From: Hoeflea sp. 108
GTDB taxonomy: Bacteria > Pseudomonadota > Alphaproteobacteria > Rhizobiales > Rhizobiaceae
Reading direction: 5' to 3'
NCBI RefSeq assembly: GCF_000372965.1
Contig: NZ_KB890024.1
Location: 2,234,839-2,298,838 of the forward strand
Length of the DNA: 64,000 bases
Shown: one piece after another, positions 35,687 through 44,439 of the stretch
Numbering within the stretch: the first letter of the stretch is position 1
Layout: each line of letters opens with the position of its first letter
Position numbers and translations under genes: made by a program
The notes under the pieces: generated by a model
Databases searched by the model: none
What the model was told of the DNA's origin: nothing
The model's input: the letters and a program-made list of their open reading frames with translations, nothing else

Positions 35687-36694
35687 ATGGACGAGAAGGC
35701 CGCCGCAGCAGACCTCATGCAGATGGTGAACGGGTACCAGCTGTCACAGGCGATCTGTGTCGCCGCAACTCTCGGCATCGCCGATCACCTTTCCAAAGGA
35801 GCGTGTTCGAGCGACGAGCTCGCCGCCTTGGTGGACGCCCACCCGCAGTCGCTTTACCGGCTCCTGCGGGCGCTGGCTGCAGTCGGCGTGTTGCATGAAG
35901 GGGGAGCGCGACAATTCTCGCTGACGCCTCTCGGCCAGGGCCTGCGGTCCGACGCGGAACATTCCGTCGCCCCATGGGCGCGGATGGTCGGTCGCGCCTA
36001 TTATCGCGACGCGTGGGGCGAATTGCTGCACAGCGTGCGCACCGGCGAGAATGCATTCGCCCATGCGCACGGAACAGGCGTCTGGCAATACCGCATCGAC
36101 CATCCCGAGGAGTCCGTGATCTTCGATCGGGCGATGTCGTCCTTCGTGCCCGCGCTGGCTGCTGCCGTGCTTGCGGCCTACGACTTCAGCGGCTTCGAAC
36201 TCGTCATGGATGTCGGCGGCGGCCAGGGTGCCCTTCTCGCGGCGATCTTGGCGCACAATCAGTCGCAACGGGGCATTCTGTTCGACCAGCCGCAAGTCGT
36301 GGAGGGGGCGGGGCCTTTGCTTCGGTCGGCATCGGTGGCCGATCGCTGCACATCGGTTGGCGGCGATTTCTTTGTGGCGGTTCCAGAAGGCGCTGATGCG
36401 CATGTGTTGAAATGGATATTGCACGACTGGGACGACGAGCGCTCGATCGCCATCCTCAAAAGCTGCCGCCGGGCCATCAGGCCGGGCGGCAAGCTGGTTG
36501 TGCTGGAAGCGGTGTTGGCACCGCCAAACGAAGGCGCGCGCGCCAAGTTCGCCGACCTCAACATGCTGGCCGTTCCAGGCGGTCAGGAACGGACCGAAGA
36601 CGAGTTTGCGCGCCTGTTTCAAGCAGCGGGATTCAGCCTCGCCAGGGTGATGCCGGCCGGTCGTATCGATGTCATCGAGGCGCGACCGGCCTGA
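35687..36694 (+). CDS. O-methyltransferase (SAM-dependent, acetylserotonin-O-methyltransferase type)
   Basis: 335 residues, start ATG after AGAGGG. An N-terminal winged-helix dimerisation domain (GYQLSQAICVAATLGIADHL, LYRLLRALAAVGVLHE) precedes the methyltransferase fold: SAM loop VMDVGGGQGALL, a motif region KWILHDWDDERSIAILKSC with the catalytic-type His, and final GFSLARVMP. Such enzymes methylate hydroxyls of small aromatic or polyketide substrates. No biosynthetic cluster surrounds it, so the substrate is open. Unrelated in strand to the ECF42 pair, which is divergent. Confidence 0.9.
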   Translation: MDEKAAAADLMQMVNGYQLSQAICVAATLGIADHLSKGACSSDELAALVDAHPQSLYRLLRALAAVGVLHEGGARQFSLTPLGQGLRSDAEHSVAPWARMVGRAYYRDAWGELLHSVRTGENAFAHAHGTGVWQYRIDHPEESVIFDRAMSSFVPALAAAVLAAYDFSGFELVMDVGGGQGALLAAILAHNQSQRGILFDQPQVVEGAGPLLRSASVADRCTSVGGDFFVAVPEGADAHVLKWILHDWDDERSIAILKSCRRAIRPGGKLVVLEAVLAPPNEGARAKFADLNMLAVPGGQERTEDEFARLFQAAGFSLARVMPAGRIDVIEARPA

Positions 36695-36798
36695 TTTTCT
36701 CGCAAGATTGTTGCCGGCCTCAACAACACAACGCCGCTTGACTTAATCATCTTATAAATAAATCCTGCCGGACAGCGGAAACGAGGCTGGCGGTCAAG

Positions 36799-37749
36799 AT
36801 GAAGACCCTGTTGCGTGGTATCTGCGTTGCGGCTTTGCTTGGTGGCGGGAGCGCTTCCGCCCAGGCTGCCGACATGGTCGTGGCGATGCCGAGCTGGCCT
36901 TCGGGGCAGGCCACTGCCAACATCATCAAGACAGCGCTCGAAGATGCGCTGAAGATCAAGGTCGATGTCCAGGAGATGGGGACGCTTATTGCGTTCACCG
37001 GGCTGGATGGCGGCGGAATCGACGTCTATCCAGAGGTTTGGCGGCCGAACTTCGATCCGCTGGTAAAGAAATACGTCGACGAGCGCGGCACCGTGCATCT
37101 GAGCAAGCATGATGTCGCTGCCACCCAAGGTCTGTGCGTCACGCAAAAGGCCTATGACCAAGGCGTTCGCGACGTTGCCGATCTGAAGGATCCGGAAAAG
37201 GCAAAGCTGTTCGACACCGACGGCGACGGCAAGGGCGAGATGTGGATCGGCGCCCGCGGCTGGCTTTCGACCGATGTCGAGCGCATCAGGGCCAAGAGTT
37301 ATGGTTATGCCGACACGATGACGCTGCTCGAGATGCCGGAGGAGGTCGCCATGTCGGGCATCGACGCGGCCGTGGCGACCGACAGGCCGATTGCCTTCTA
37401 TTGCTACAGTCCGCACCACGTCTTCGAGCTTCACGACATCAAGCAGCTGAGCGAGCCCCCCTACGATCCGGCCAAATGGAACGTCGTGCTGCAGGCCGAC
37501 GATCCGATGTGGCTTTCCAAGTCCGATGCGCCGGTGGCGTGGAAGCCTTCGAGTTTCAGCCTCGCCTATGCCGCGTCGCTTGCGAAGCGCCTGCCGGCAG
37601 CTGCCAGCTTCCTCGACAAGATGGATCTCAAGCCCGAGGAGATCACGGCAATGAGCTACGCCATCGAGGTCGAGCAGCAGGATCCGGCAAGTTATGCGCT
37701 GAAATGGGTGGCCGAGCACAAGGATCGCGTGAAGGGATGGCTTCAATGA
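36799..37749 (+). CDS. Glycine betaine/proline-type ABC substrate-binding protein (OpuAC/ProX-like)
   Basis: 316 residues with a signal peptide ending AQAAD. The fold is OpuAC-like: VVAMPSWPSGQATANIIKTA, a middle YPEVWRPNFDPLV with aromatic residues for quaternary-ammonium binding, and IAFYCYSPHHVFELH. It would deliver a compatible solute such as glycine betaine or choline to a membrane permease. No permease or ATPase gene is adjacent, so it is an orphan; it instead overlaps the L,D-transpeptidase start (ATGA). Confidence 0.87.
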   Translation: MKTLLRGICVAALLGGGSASAQAADMVVAMPSWPSGQATANIIKTALEDALKIKVDVQEMGTLIAFTGLDGGGIDVYPEVWRPNFDPLVKKYVDERGTVHLSKHDVAATQGLCVTQKAYDQGVRDVADLKDPEKAKLFDTDGDGKGEMWIGARGWLSTDVERIRAKSYGYADTMTLLEMPEEVAMSGIDAAVATDRPIAFYCYSPHHVFELHDIKQLSEPPYDPAKWNVVLQADDPMWLSKSDAPVAWKPSSFSLAYAASLAKRLPAAASFLDKMDLKPEEITAMSYAIEVEQQDPASYALKWVAEHKDRVKGWLQ

Positions 37750-38456
37750 GGTCCGGTTCGAACGCAGACATCGGACGTGGCGTGGCCAAGCGTCGCCGGA
37801 CACGGCTTGCCTGGGTTTTCTTTGCCGCGACTGCCCTGGGGCTTGGCGCGGCCCTGGCCCAGGTAGGCTCTGCCACGCAGGTCTTCGACCCCAAGACGCA
37901 CAAATGGGTCAACTACGACCGCAAGAAGGCCCGCCAGTATTACGCGGCCCATGGCCAGGTTCCCGAGGCTTTTCGCCGGCAGATCGTCACTTTCCGCACG
38001 GCTGAAAAGCCCGGAACCATCATCATCGATGGCAACCAGCATTTTCTCTATCTGGTGCTGCCCGGCCTGAAGGCGGTGCGCTACGGCATCGGCGTCGGCC
38101 GCGAAGGTTTTGGCTGGGCGGGCATCGTGCGCGTCGGCCGTACCGCCGAATGGCCGACCTGGACGCCGCCGGCCGAAATGGTGGCGCGCGATCCCAACGC
38201 GGTGAAGTTTGCCGGCGGCATGCCCGGGGGGCCCGACAATCCGCTGGGCGCACGGGCGCTCTATCTCTACCAGGGCGACCAGGACACGATCTATCGCATC
38301 CACGGCACGCCGGAGCCATGGACCATAGGCCTCGATGTGTCCTCGGGCTGCATTCGCATGAACAACGACGACATCGTCGACCTGCACGCCCAGGTCCAGG
38401 TGGGAGCAAAGGTCGTGGTGCTGATGCAGGGTGCTGCCCTCTACAAGGGAGTGTAG
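37746..38456 (+). CDS. L,D-transpeptidase (YkuD domain)
   Basis: 236 residues beginning MRSGSNADIGRG, with a signal-anchor WVFFAATALGLGAALA. The YkuD catalytic motif appears as HGTPEP then SSGCIRMNN, with the nucleophile cysteine in SSGCIRM. It forms 3-3 peptidoglycan cross-links or anchors proteins to the wall in the periplasm. Its ATG overlaps the TGA of the binding-protein gene, so the two are translationally coupled, and a small lipoprotein gene follows. Confidence 0.92.
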   Translation: MRSGSNADIGRGVAKRRRTRLAWVFFAATALGLGAALAQVGSATQVFDPKTHKWVNYDRKKARQYYAAHGQVPEAFRRQIVTFRTAEKPGTIIIDGNQHFLYLVLPGLKAVRYGIGVGREGFGWAGIVRVGRTAEWPTWTPPAEMVARDPNAVKFAGGMPGGPDNPLGARALYLYQGDQDTIYRIHGTPEPWTIGLDVSSGCIRMNNDDIVDLHAQVQVGAKVVVLMQGAALYKGV

Positions 38457-38500
38457 GCGGGGCCGTTTTGACAGTCAGGCGCATTCGACGAGGGGATGAA

Positions 38501-38809
38501 ATGCGAACGATCATTGCTGCCACTGCAGGCCTGTTTGCCGCTGTCATTTCTAGCGGATGCAGTTCCACCGCACCCGAGCCGCAGGATATGGCCCGCACCA
38601 CGGTCCAGACCGCGCCCGCCGACCTGCAGCTGATCTGCGCCAGCGCGGCAGCGCAGTCTGCAGGCGTCGCCGCCGACAAGGCGTTGCCGATCGGCTCGTC
38701 GCAACTCGACGCCAACCGCTATCAGGTGGAGGTAAACGCCTCGGGCCAACGCTATATCTGCGTGGTCGACAATATGGGCACCGTGTCTTCGGTCCAGAAG
38801 GCCGCCTAG
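38501..38809 (+). CDS. Small lipoprotein, function unknown
   Basis: 102 residues after GAGGGGA. The signal peptide ends in a lipobox ISSGC, so Cys20 is the likely lipidated residue. The mature part has two more cysteines, in LQLICASAA and RYICVVDN, that may form a disulfide. I do not recognise a named family. It follows the L,D-transpeptidase by 44 bases and is probably in the same unit, which suggests a cell-wall or outer-membrane role. Confidence 0.75.
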   Translation: MRTIIAATAGLFAAVISSGCSSTAPEPQDMARTTVQTAPADLQLICASAAAQSAGVAADKALPIGSSQLDANRYQVEVNASGQRYICVVDNMGTVSSVQKAA

Positions 38810-38824
38810 GTCAAACTGCCTGGC

Positions 38825-40141
38825 TCAATCGTCAAGCGGTTCCGGCGGGTGCGCGTTCCTGCCCTTGCCGAAGGTATAGCCGGTCTCGACCGCCTTGCGG
38901 CCGAACTTGTCGCGCAGCGAATCGATGGCGCCCTCGGCCAGGGCGCGCTTGCGAGATTGAAGGTCGACGAGATCGGGCGGATCGGCGCGCTGGTCGTCCG
39001 AGAGATCGCTGACGCCGATGCCGAGCAGGCGATACTTGGTGCCGTCGGTTTCCTTTTCCAGCAGTTGCAGCCCGGTCTGGAAGATGCGGTCGGCAAGCTT
39101 GGTCGGGTCGGCGAGCTGGCGGTTGCGGGTGCGCAGCTTGAAGTCCTGCGATTTGAGCTTCAGCACCACGGTACGGCCGGCAATGCCCGCCTTCTTGAGC
39201 CGCGCCGAGACTTTTTCGGACAATGCCCGCAGCACCGGCACCAGCTCGTCCGACGAGGCGAGATCCGTGTCGAAGGTCGTTTCCGCCGACACGCTCTTGG
39301 CTTCCTGATCGGGCGACACCTTGCGGTCGTCCTGGCCGCGCGACAGGTGATAGAGCCTGCTGCCCATCGTGCCGTAGCGCCGCATCAGCTCGTTGAGCTC
39401 CATCCGTTGGAGCTGGCCGATGCTGCGGATGCCGTCGCGTTCCAGCGTCGCCGCAAATGCCTTGCCGACGCCCCAGATCATCGTCACCGGCTGCTGAGCA
39501 AGGAAAGCAGGCGCCTCGGCTTCGCCGATGACGGCAAAGCCGCGCGGCTTGCGGAAATCCGAGGCGATCTTTGCGAGGAACTTGCAGTAGGAGAGCCCGG
39601 CCGAGACTGTGATGCCGATTTCCTTTTCCACCGCGGCGGTGAAGCGCGCCAGCACCAGCGCTGGCGGCAGGGCGTGCAGTTGCTCGGTGCCGGCGAGGTC
39701 GAGGAAGGCCTCGTCGATCGACAGCGGCTCGACCATTGGCGTCAGCGCCTGCATCATCGCCCGGACTTCGCGGCCGACGCGGACATATTTTTCCATGTCA
39801 GGCGTGATGACGACTGCCTCGGGGCACGCCTCCAGTGCCTTGAACATCGGCATTGCCGAACGCACCCCATGGATGCGAGCGATGTAGCAGGCCGTCGACA
39901 CCACGCCGCGCTTGCCGCCGCCGATGATGACCGGCCTGTCCTTGAGCGCGGGATTGTCGCGCTTCTCCACCGCCGCATAAAAGGCGTCGCAGTCGATATG
40001 GGCGATCTGCAGCCGGTAGAGCTCGGGGTGACGCAGCAGTCGCGGGCTGCCGCAGGCATGGCAACGTGGTCCCGAGCCACGCTGAAGGCTCAGGCAGTCG
40101 CGGCAGAAACCGTGGCTGGGGTCGTTGACAGGCATCGTCAT
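38825..40141 (-). CDS. dinB: DNA polymerase IV (DinB) with N-terminal Cys4 extension
   Basis: 438 residues from the ATG at 40141; the frame is open to 40198 but a LexA box lies between, so the start is at 40141 or 40135. The Y-family palm shows IDCDAFYAAVEKRD and SIDEAFLDLAG, followed by a helix-hairpin-helix, a little finger and the Pro-rich end. Before the palm is a C-X2-C-X10-C-X2-C pattern (Cys13, 16, 27, 30), probably zinc-binding, which the standard E. coli DinB lacks. The enzyme copies damaged templates with low fidelity and is induced by the SOS response. Confidence 0.94.
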   Translation of the reverse strand: MTMPVNDPSHGFCRDCLSLQRGSGPRCHACGSPRLLRHPELYRLQIAHIDCDAFYAAVEKRDNPALKDRPVIIGGGKRGVVSTACYIARIHGVRSAMPMFKALEACPEAVVITPDMEKYVRVGREVRAMMQALTPMVEPLSIDEAFLDLAGTEQLHALPPALVLARFTAAVEKEIGITVSAGLSYCKFLAKIASDFRKPRGFAVIGEAEAPAFLAQQPVTMIWGVGKAFAATLERDGIRSIGQLQRMELNELMRRYGTMGSRLYHLSRGQDDRKVSPDQEAKSVSAETTFDTDLASSDELVPVLRALSEKVSARLKKAGIAGRTVVLKLKSQDFKLRTRNRQLADPTKLADRIFQTGLQLLEKETDGTKYRLLGIGVSDLSDDQRADPPDLVDLQSRKRALAEGAIDSLRDKFGRKAVETGYTFGKGRNAHPPEPLDD

Positions 40142-40147
40142 CGCTGC

Positions 40148-40162
40148 GAACATAAAGAGAAC
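40148..40162 (-). promoter_or_regulatory. LexA (SOS) box for dinB
   Basis: GAAC-ATAAAGA-GAAC, i.e. GTTC-N7-GTTC on the dinB strand, is the exact alphaproteobacterial LexA site. It lies seven bases before the dinB start codon and about 60 before the divergent acetyltransferase gene. I did not find a second box near the other DNA repair genes by eye. Confidence 0.88.
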
Positions 40163-40220
40163 AAATCGGATTTTATGCCAGCAGACCTGCGACGACAAGC
40201 CGGGGTGAGGGAGTTATGCC

Positions 40221-40796
40221 GTGACTGATGTCATCTCACCGTTGACCCCTGACATGTGGCCACATTTCGAGGACCTGTTTGGCAAGCAGGGCGCGTGCTA
40301 CGGCTGCTGGTGCACCTATTTCCGGCTGCCGCCGGCCGCGCGCCGCGAGAGCACGCGCGAGCGCAACAAGGATCACATCAAGGCGCGCATCGAGGCCGGT
40401 CCACCGCCTGGCCTGCTCGCTTTCGAGGGTGGTCAAGCGGTTGGCTGGATGCAGGTCGGTCCGCGCGCCGACGTGCCCGAGTTCAACAATTCCGGCAGGG
40501 CGTCCGCGCCATTTTCGCCCGAAGATGCCAAGGACGCCGCCGTCTGGGCGATCTCGTGTTTCTTCATTCGCAACAAGGCGCGCGGCCAGGGCCTGACCCA
40601 CCAGCTTGTCGATGCGGGTATCGCGTTCGCGCGCAGCTCCGGTGCGAAGGTGTTGGAGGCGTGCCCTATGGACCAGTCCAAGGATTCGCGCTCGGTCGGC
40701 CTTTATGTCGGCTCGAGCAGGGTCTTCGAAAAAGCCGGCTTCATCAGGGCGGCCGAGCGCAAGCCGGGCCGTCCGCTGATGCGGCTGGAGCTCTGA
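40221..40796 (+). CDS. GNAT acetyltransferase with CYGCWC N-terminal motif
   Basis: 191 residues, GTG start eight bases after GGGAG. An unusual ACYGCWCTYFRLPPAARR segment near residue 25 with three close cysteines precedes the GNAT core; the acetyl-CoA loop is IRNKARGQGLTHQLV and a final KAGFIRAAERK segment follows. The cysteines could bind zinc or a cofactor. Acceptor unknown. It lies divergent from dinB across the LexA box; whether it is SOS-controlled is uncertain. Confidence 0.85.
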   Translation: MTDVISPLTPDMWPHFEDLFGKQGACYGCWCTYFRLPPAARRESTRERNKDHIKARIEAGPPPGLLAFEGGQAVGWMQVGPRADVPEFNNSGRASAPFSPEDAKDAAVWAISCFFIRNKARGQGLTHQLVDAGIAFARSSGAKVLEACPMDQSKDSRSVGLYVGSSRVFEKAGFIRAAERKPGRPLMRLEL

Positions 40797-40802
40797 GCCC
40801 GG

Positions 40803-41354
40803 CTAGCCTGAGAACCCGCCGCTTTCCAGAAACGCGATTTCCTGCGGTGTGGATTCGCGTCCAAGCAGGAAGTTGCGGTGCGGGAAACGGCCGAAACGGG
40901 CAACGATGTCGCGATGGCCGATGGCATGCTTGGTGAAGTCTCCGCCGAGCTTCGTCGACCGCTCCAGCGGGATGTCGTGGTCGGCCAGCGTCTCCGAATG
41001 CGAGAAGGGCAGGTAGAAGAACACCCGAATCGGCCCATCGGTGGCCATGTCGTGGCCATCGCCAATGGCTTGGCGGGCGAAGTGCCGAGCCAGCGGGTCG
41101 GTAGCGTACATGTGGCCCGAGCCGCGGAAGCAGTTGCGCGGAAACTGGTCGAGCAGGATCATCAAGGCCAGCGCGCCTTCGGCATCGGCCGCCCAGTGGT
41201 CGCACTGCCGCTTTGCCGCCGCCATATGCAGGTCGCCCAGGCGCTCGCGGAAATGGCTGTCGAAGACATCGTCCTTGCCGAACCATCGTTCAAGGCCTGC
41301 CTCACGCCAGAATGCGACGACCTCGCTCGCCCGCTTCCTGTCCACTTGTGTCAT
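40803..41354 (-). CDS. DUF924 family protein
   Basis: 183 residues. The family motifs VVAFWREAGLERWFGKDD, LMILLDQFPRNCFRGSG and VFFYLPFSHSE are present. DUF924 proteins are alpha-helical, TPR-like, and have no proven function. Cytosolic, no signal peptide. It starts two bases downstream of the Kef antiporter stop on the same strand and is likely co-transcribed. Confidence 0.93.
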   Translation of the reverse strand: MTQVDRKRASEVVAFWREAGLERWFGKDDVFDSHFRERLGDLHMAAAKRQCDHWAADAEGALALMILLDQFPRNCFRGSGHMYATDPLARHFARQAIGDGHDMATDGPIRVFFYLPFSHSETLADHDIPLERSTKLGGDFTKHAIGHRDIVARFGRFPHRNFLLGRESTPQEIAFLESGGFSG

Positions 41355-41356
41355 TG

Positions 41357-43213
41357 TCAGATCCTCTCCGCCTTCTCGCCGGTTTTCTTGCTGAGCGCGT
41401 CCGCCGCTTCCTCATTCAGAGCCTTGGCGCTGCGGCGTGGCTGCGTCAGCGGCGTCGGCACCGGTTCCGGTATGTTGCCCTGGAGGTAGTCGCCCCCTGA
41501 CTGGATGTCTCCGGCGATCTGCAGGTCCAGGCGGGCGGCGTCGCGCACGCGCACCTCTTCGATCACTTCGGCGACGTCATCGGGGTCTTCTCCGAGGCGC
41601 TGCAACGTGGCACCGCCGAACATCAGCGCCGATTCGAAAGTCTCGCGCAGCTGGTAGTCTACGCCGGCACGGATCAGCTGGATCGCGGTGCCGCGGTCAT
41701 AGGCGCGCGCCAGTACCGGCACCAACGGGAACTCGGCTCGCATCTGCTCGGCAATGCGCACGGCAACCTCTTCCTTGTCGACGCAGATGAGTACGGCGCG
41801 TGCCCGGCCTGCGCCGGCGGCATGGAGGATGTCGAGCCGGGTGCCATCGCCATAATAGATCTTGAAGCCGAAGTCGCCGGCCGCCTGGATCATCTCGACG
41901 TCGTTGTCGATGATCGAGACGTCGATTCCGCGTAGCAGCAATGGCTGGCTGACGATCTGGCCGAAGCGGCCGAAGCCGATGATCAGCACCGTGCCGCTGA
42001 GTTCGGCGGCGACGTCCACGCCTTCCAGCGACTGTTCGACCGGAGGCGTGATCCGGCGCAGAACAGCGATGGCCAACGGCGTCAGCACCATCGAGATGAT
42101 GATGATGGCCGTCAGTATGGCGTTGGCCTCGCCGTCGATGATGCCGACCGCGAGCGCCGAGGAATAGAGCACGAAGGCGAACTCGCCACCCTGCGCCATG
42201 ACGACGGCGCGCTCCAGCGCCTCGCGATGGCCTGAGCGCAGGAAGCGCGCGACGACATAGATGCCGAGCCCCTTCATGAACATGTAGATGACGACATAGG
42301 CAGCGATCATCTGCCAGTTGGCGGCGACCACGCCGAGGTCGAGCGACATGCCGACGGCAATGAAGAACATGCCGAGCAGGATGCCGCGGAAGGGTTCGAC
42401 GTCGGCCTCGAGCTGGTGGCGGAAGGTCGATTCGGAGAGCAGCACGCCGGCGAGGAACGCACCCATCGCCATCGACAGGCCGCTGAGCTGCATGGCGAGC
42501 GCCGACCCCAGAACGACAAGCAGGGCAGCTGCAGTCATCACTTCGCGGGCGCGCGATTCGGCAAGGATGCGAAACAGCGGGTTAAGCAGGTAGCGCCCGG
42601 CGAAGACCAGGCCGACGATTGCGCCGACGCCGATGCCTATCTCGGTAAAACGCTCGGCCCAGCCGGTGCCGTGGTCCGAGGCGGCGACTGGTGCGAGGAA
42701 GGCGACGAGCGCCAGCAGCGGAACGATGGCAAGGTCCTCGAGCAGCAGGATCGAGACCATGCGCTGGCCCTTTGGTGTGCCGAGCTCGCCGCGTTCCTCG
42801 AGCAGCTGCATGACGATCGCCGTCGACGTCAGCACGAAGCCCGCACCTGCGACAAAGGACTGGGATATGGGGAAGCCTGTGGCCAGTCCGACGGCGGTCA
42901 GCAATACAGCGCAAAGACCGACCTGCAGCGCACCGAGGCCGAAGATCTCGCGCCTCAGCCCCCAGAGCCGGGATGGCTGCATTTCAAGGCCGATGATGAA
43001 CAGGAACATCACCACGCCGAGTTCGGCGACATGCAGGATGGTTGCAGCTTCGGAGAAGACGCCGATGCCGAATGGGCCGATGACGACGCCCGCGGACAGA
43101 TAGCCGAGGATGGACCCGAGCCCGAGCCGCTTGAAAATGGGAACGGCGATGACGCCGGCCGCAAGCAGCGCCACCACCTGAACCAGTTCGCTGCCCGATG
43201 CTTCAGCTGCCAT
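41357..43213 (-). CDS. Monovalent cation:proton antiporter with RCK domain (KefB/KefC type)
   Basis: 618 residues. The CPA2 membrane domain has about twelve hydrophobic helices, including a LEERGELGTPKGQRM loop and GAFLAGVLLSESTF. After about residue 400 the TrkA-N/RCK fold reads VLIIGFGRFGQIVSQP, with D in SIIDNDVEMIQ as the NAD ribose contact. Such proteins export potassium with proton entry; gating by glutathione adducts (KefF) is not evident here. The C-terminal tail is basic. Upstream 260 bases have no gene. Confidence 0.92.
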   Translation of the reverse strand: MAAEASGSELVQVVALLAAGVIAVPIFKRLGLGSILGYLSAGVVIGPFGIGVFSEAATILHVAELGVVMFLFIIGLEMQPSRLWGLRREIFGLGALQVGLCAVLLTAVGLATGFPISQSFVAGAGFVLTSTAIVMQLLEERGELGTPKGQRMVSILLLEDLAIVPLLALVAFLAPVAASDHGTGWAERFTEIGIGVGAIVGLVFAGRYLLNPLFRILAESRAREVMTAAALLVVLGSALAMQLSGLSMAMGAFLAGVLLSESTFRHQLEADVEPFRGILLGMFFIAVGMSLDLGVVAANWQMIAAYVVIYMFMKGLGIYVVARFLRSGHREALERAVVMAQGGEFAFVLYSSALAVGIIDGEANAILTAIIIISMVLTPLAIAVLRRITPPVEQSLEGVDVAAELSGTVLIIGFGRFGQIVSQPLLLRGIDVSIIDNDVEMIQAAGDFGFKIYYGDGTRLDILHAAGAGRARAVLICVDKEEVAVRIAEQMRAEFPLVPVLARAYDRGTAIQLIRAGVDYQLRETFESALMFGGATLQRLGEDPDDVAEVIEEVRVRDAARLDLQIAGDIQSGGDYLQGNIPEPVPTPLTQPRRSAKALNEEAADALSKKTGEKAERI

Positions 43214-43476
43214 GCGTGTATCCGTGTTATCAGTGATTGTGCGGCATGGGCCGCAGGAGGATAGGCAAAGATAGGTGCTTCGGAGCCTCGCGAACAGTCC
43301 ATTCGGCCGTCGAATGACGACATGGCAGAATCACTGCTTGTCAGGTCCTCGTTTCCTTGGCCCCACAACCCACCATTGCGTGTGACAGGCCATGACGCTA
43401 AGGCGGACTTCGTTTCGGCCAGCGTGGGGCTGAACTGCCGCCGGCACGTCGCCGGCTACGAGGAGAGGACTTTTTG

Positions 43477-43743
43477 ATGAAGAACGTAGTGTTTGCCGTG
43501 CTCGGCGTTGCCGCACTGGGCCTGTCGGCCTGTTCCAAGGCGCCGGAATGCACGGCCGAAACCCTGACCAAGAAGAGCCAGGAAGTTGCGGCAGCCGTGC
43601 AGGAAGCCGTGACCAAGGACCCGACCAAGGCGGCCGAACTGGCAACCAAGGTGCAGGAAGTCGCTTCCAAGTACACCGGCGCGACCACGTCGGCGGATGC
43701 CTGCAAGGCCTATGACGAGCTGCTGACCGCCATCAAGGGCTGA
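43477..43743 (+). CDS. Small helical lipoprotein
   Basis: 88 residues from the ATG at 43477, after AGGAGAGGAC. The signal peptide ends at a lipobox GLSACSKAPEC. The mature part is helical and rich in Lys/Glu/Ala (KKSQEVAAAVQEAVTKD), with repeated heptad-like KVQEVASKY segments. It resembles small Braun-lipoprotein-like or DUF-type envelope proteins, but I cannot name a family. Followed at once by a strong terminator, so it is a short, independent transcript. Confidence 0.82.
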   Translation: MKNVVFAVLGVAALGLSACSKAPECTAETLTKKSQEVAAAVQEAVTKDPTKAAELATKVQEVASKYTGATTSADACKAYDELLTAIKG

Positions 43744-43761
43744 TTTTCGCGGCGAGAATCG

Positions 43762-43795
43762 AAAAAGGGCGGCGCCTAAGGCGCCGCCCTTTTTT
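43762..43795. terminator. Strong bidirectional terminator
   Basis: GGGCGGCGCC-TAA-GGCGCCGCCC, an exact 10-bp stem with a three-base loop, has AAAAA on its left and TTTTTT on its right. It ends the lipoprotein transcript on the plus strand and, by symmetry, the convergent exported-protein gene. Confidence 0.93.
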
Positions 43796-43812
43796 GTTTG
43801 GACGCAAAAAAT

Positions 43813-44367
43813 TCAGTTCTTGGCGATGGCGCCGACCGCGGTGTCGTCGACACGCATGAGCTTCATGCCGATGACCGGCACCAGCTGCTTGTCGACACGC
43901 ACCGAAATGGTGACGTGCATGGAGTTCTCATCTGGCACGCGCGCCTGCATGACGCCGTTCAGCTGGTTGCGGTTGATCGACAGGATGACCTTGCGACCGT
44001 CAACCACATTGCCTGAGACGATGTCGAGGCCTTTGCCCTCGGAGCCGTCGAGGAACGTGCCGCGATAGCCAGCGCGACCGGCCTGTTCAATGGTCGCCGA
44101 CATTTTCTGGGTAAAAACGCCCACGCGGCAGCCACCATCGAGCGACATGCCGACCTTGCCATCGGGCGTCGAACCGGTGAAGTTGCAGTTGAACTTGGTG
44201 CCCTTGTACTTGCCGGCGACGATCTCGCCGGGGCCGGTCCAGGCGCCTTCCACCGACTTGAAGAACTTCTTGTCGCGTTCGGGCGACTTGACGGCTTCGG
44301 CGTGCGCCGCGCCCGACAGCGAAACCGCCATGACGGGCAGGACGGCGGACAGGAACAAGCGCTTCAT
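43813..44367 (-). CDS. Exported protein of unknown function
   Basis: 184 residues from the ATG at 44367 (MKRLFLSAVLPVMAVS), which gives a normal signal peptide ending SGAAHAEA. The mature protein is likely all-beta (GSTPDGKVGMSLDGGCRVG, KMSATIEQAG), without a recognised domain. Two cysteines in the barrel-like part could pair. Isolated, and convergent with the lipoprotein gene across the terminator. Confidence 0.75.
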   Translation of the reverse strand: MKRLFLSAVLPVMAVSLSGAAHAEAVKSPERDKKFFKSVEGAWTGPGEIVAGKYKGTKFNCNFTGSTPDGKVGMSLDGGCRVGVFTQKMSATIEQAGRAGYRGTFLDGSEGKGLDIVSGNVVDGRKVILSINRNQLNGVMQARVPDENSMHVTISVRVDKQLVPVIGMKLMRVDDTAVGAIAKN

Positions 44368-44439
44368 AGGCACACCCGGCAACAGGAAACTGGAACGATT
44401 TGTTGCAGGGACCATGGCGAAAAATGGTTAATGCTTCGT

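Noticed and set aside
36740..36798. A/T-rich TTGACT/TATAAA sequence before the betaine-binding gene as a promoter
   Set aside because: The two hexamers are only nine bases apart, too close for a normal sigma-70 promoter.
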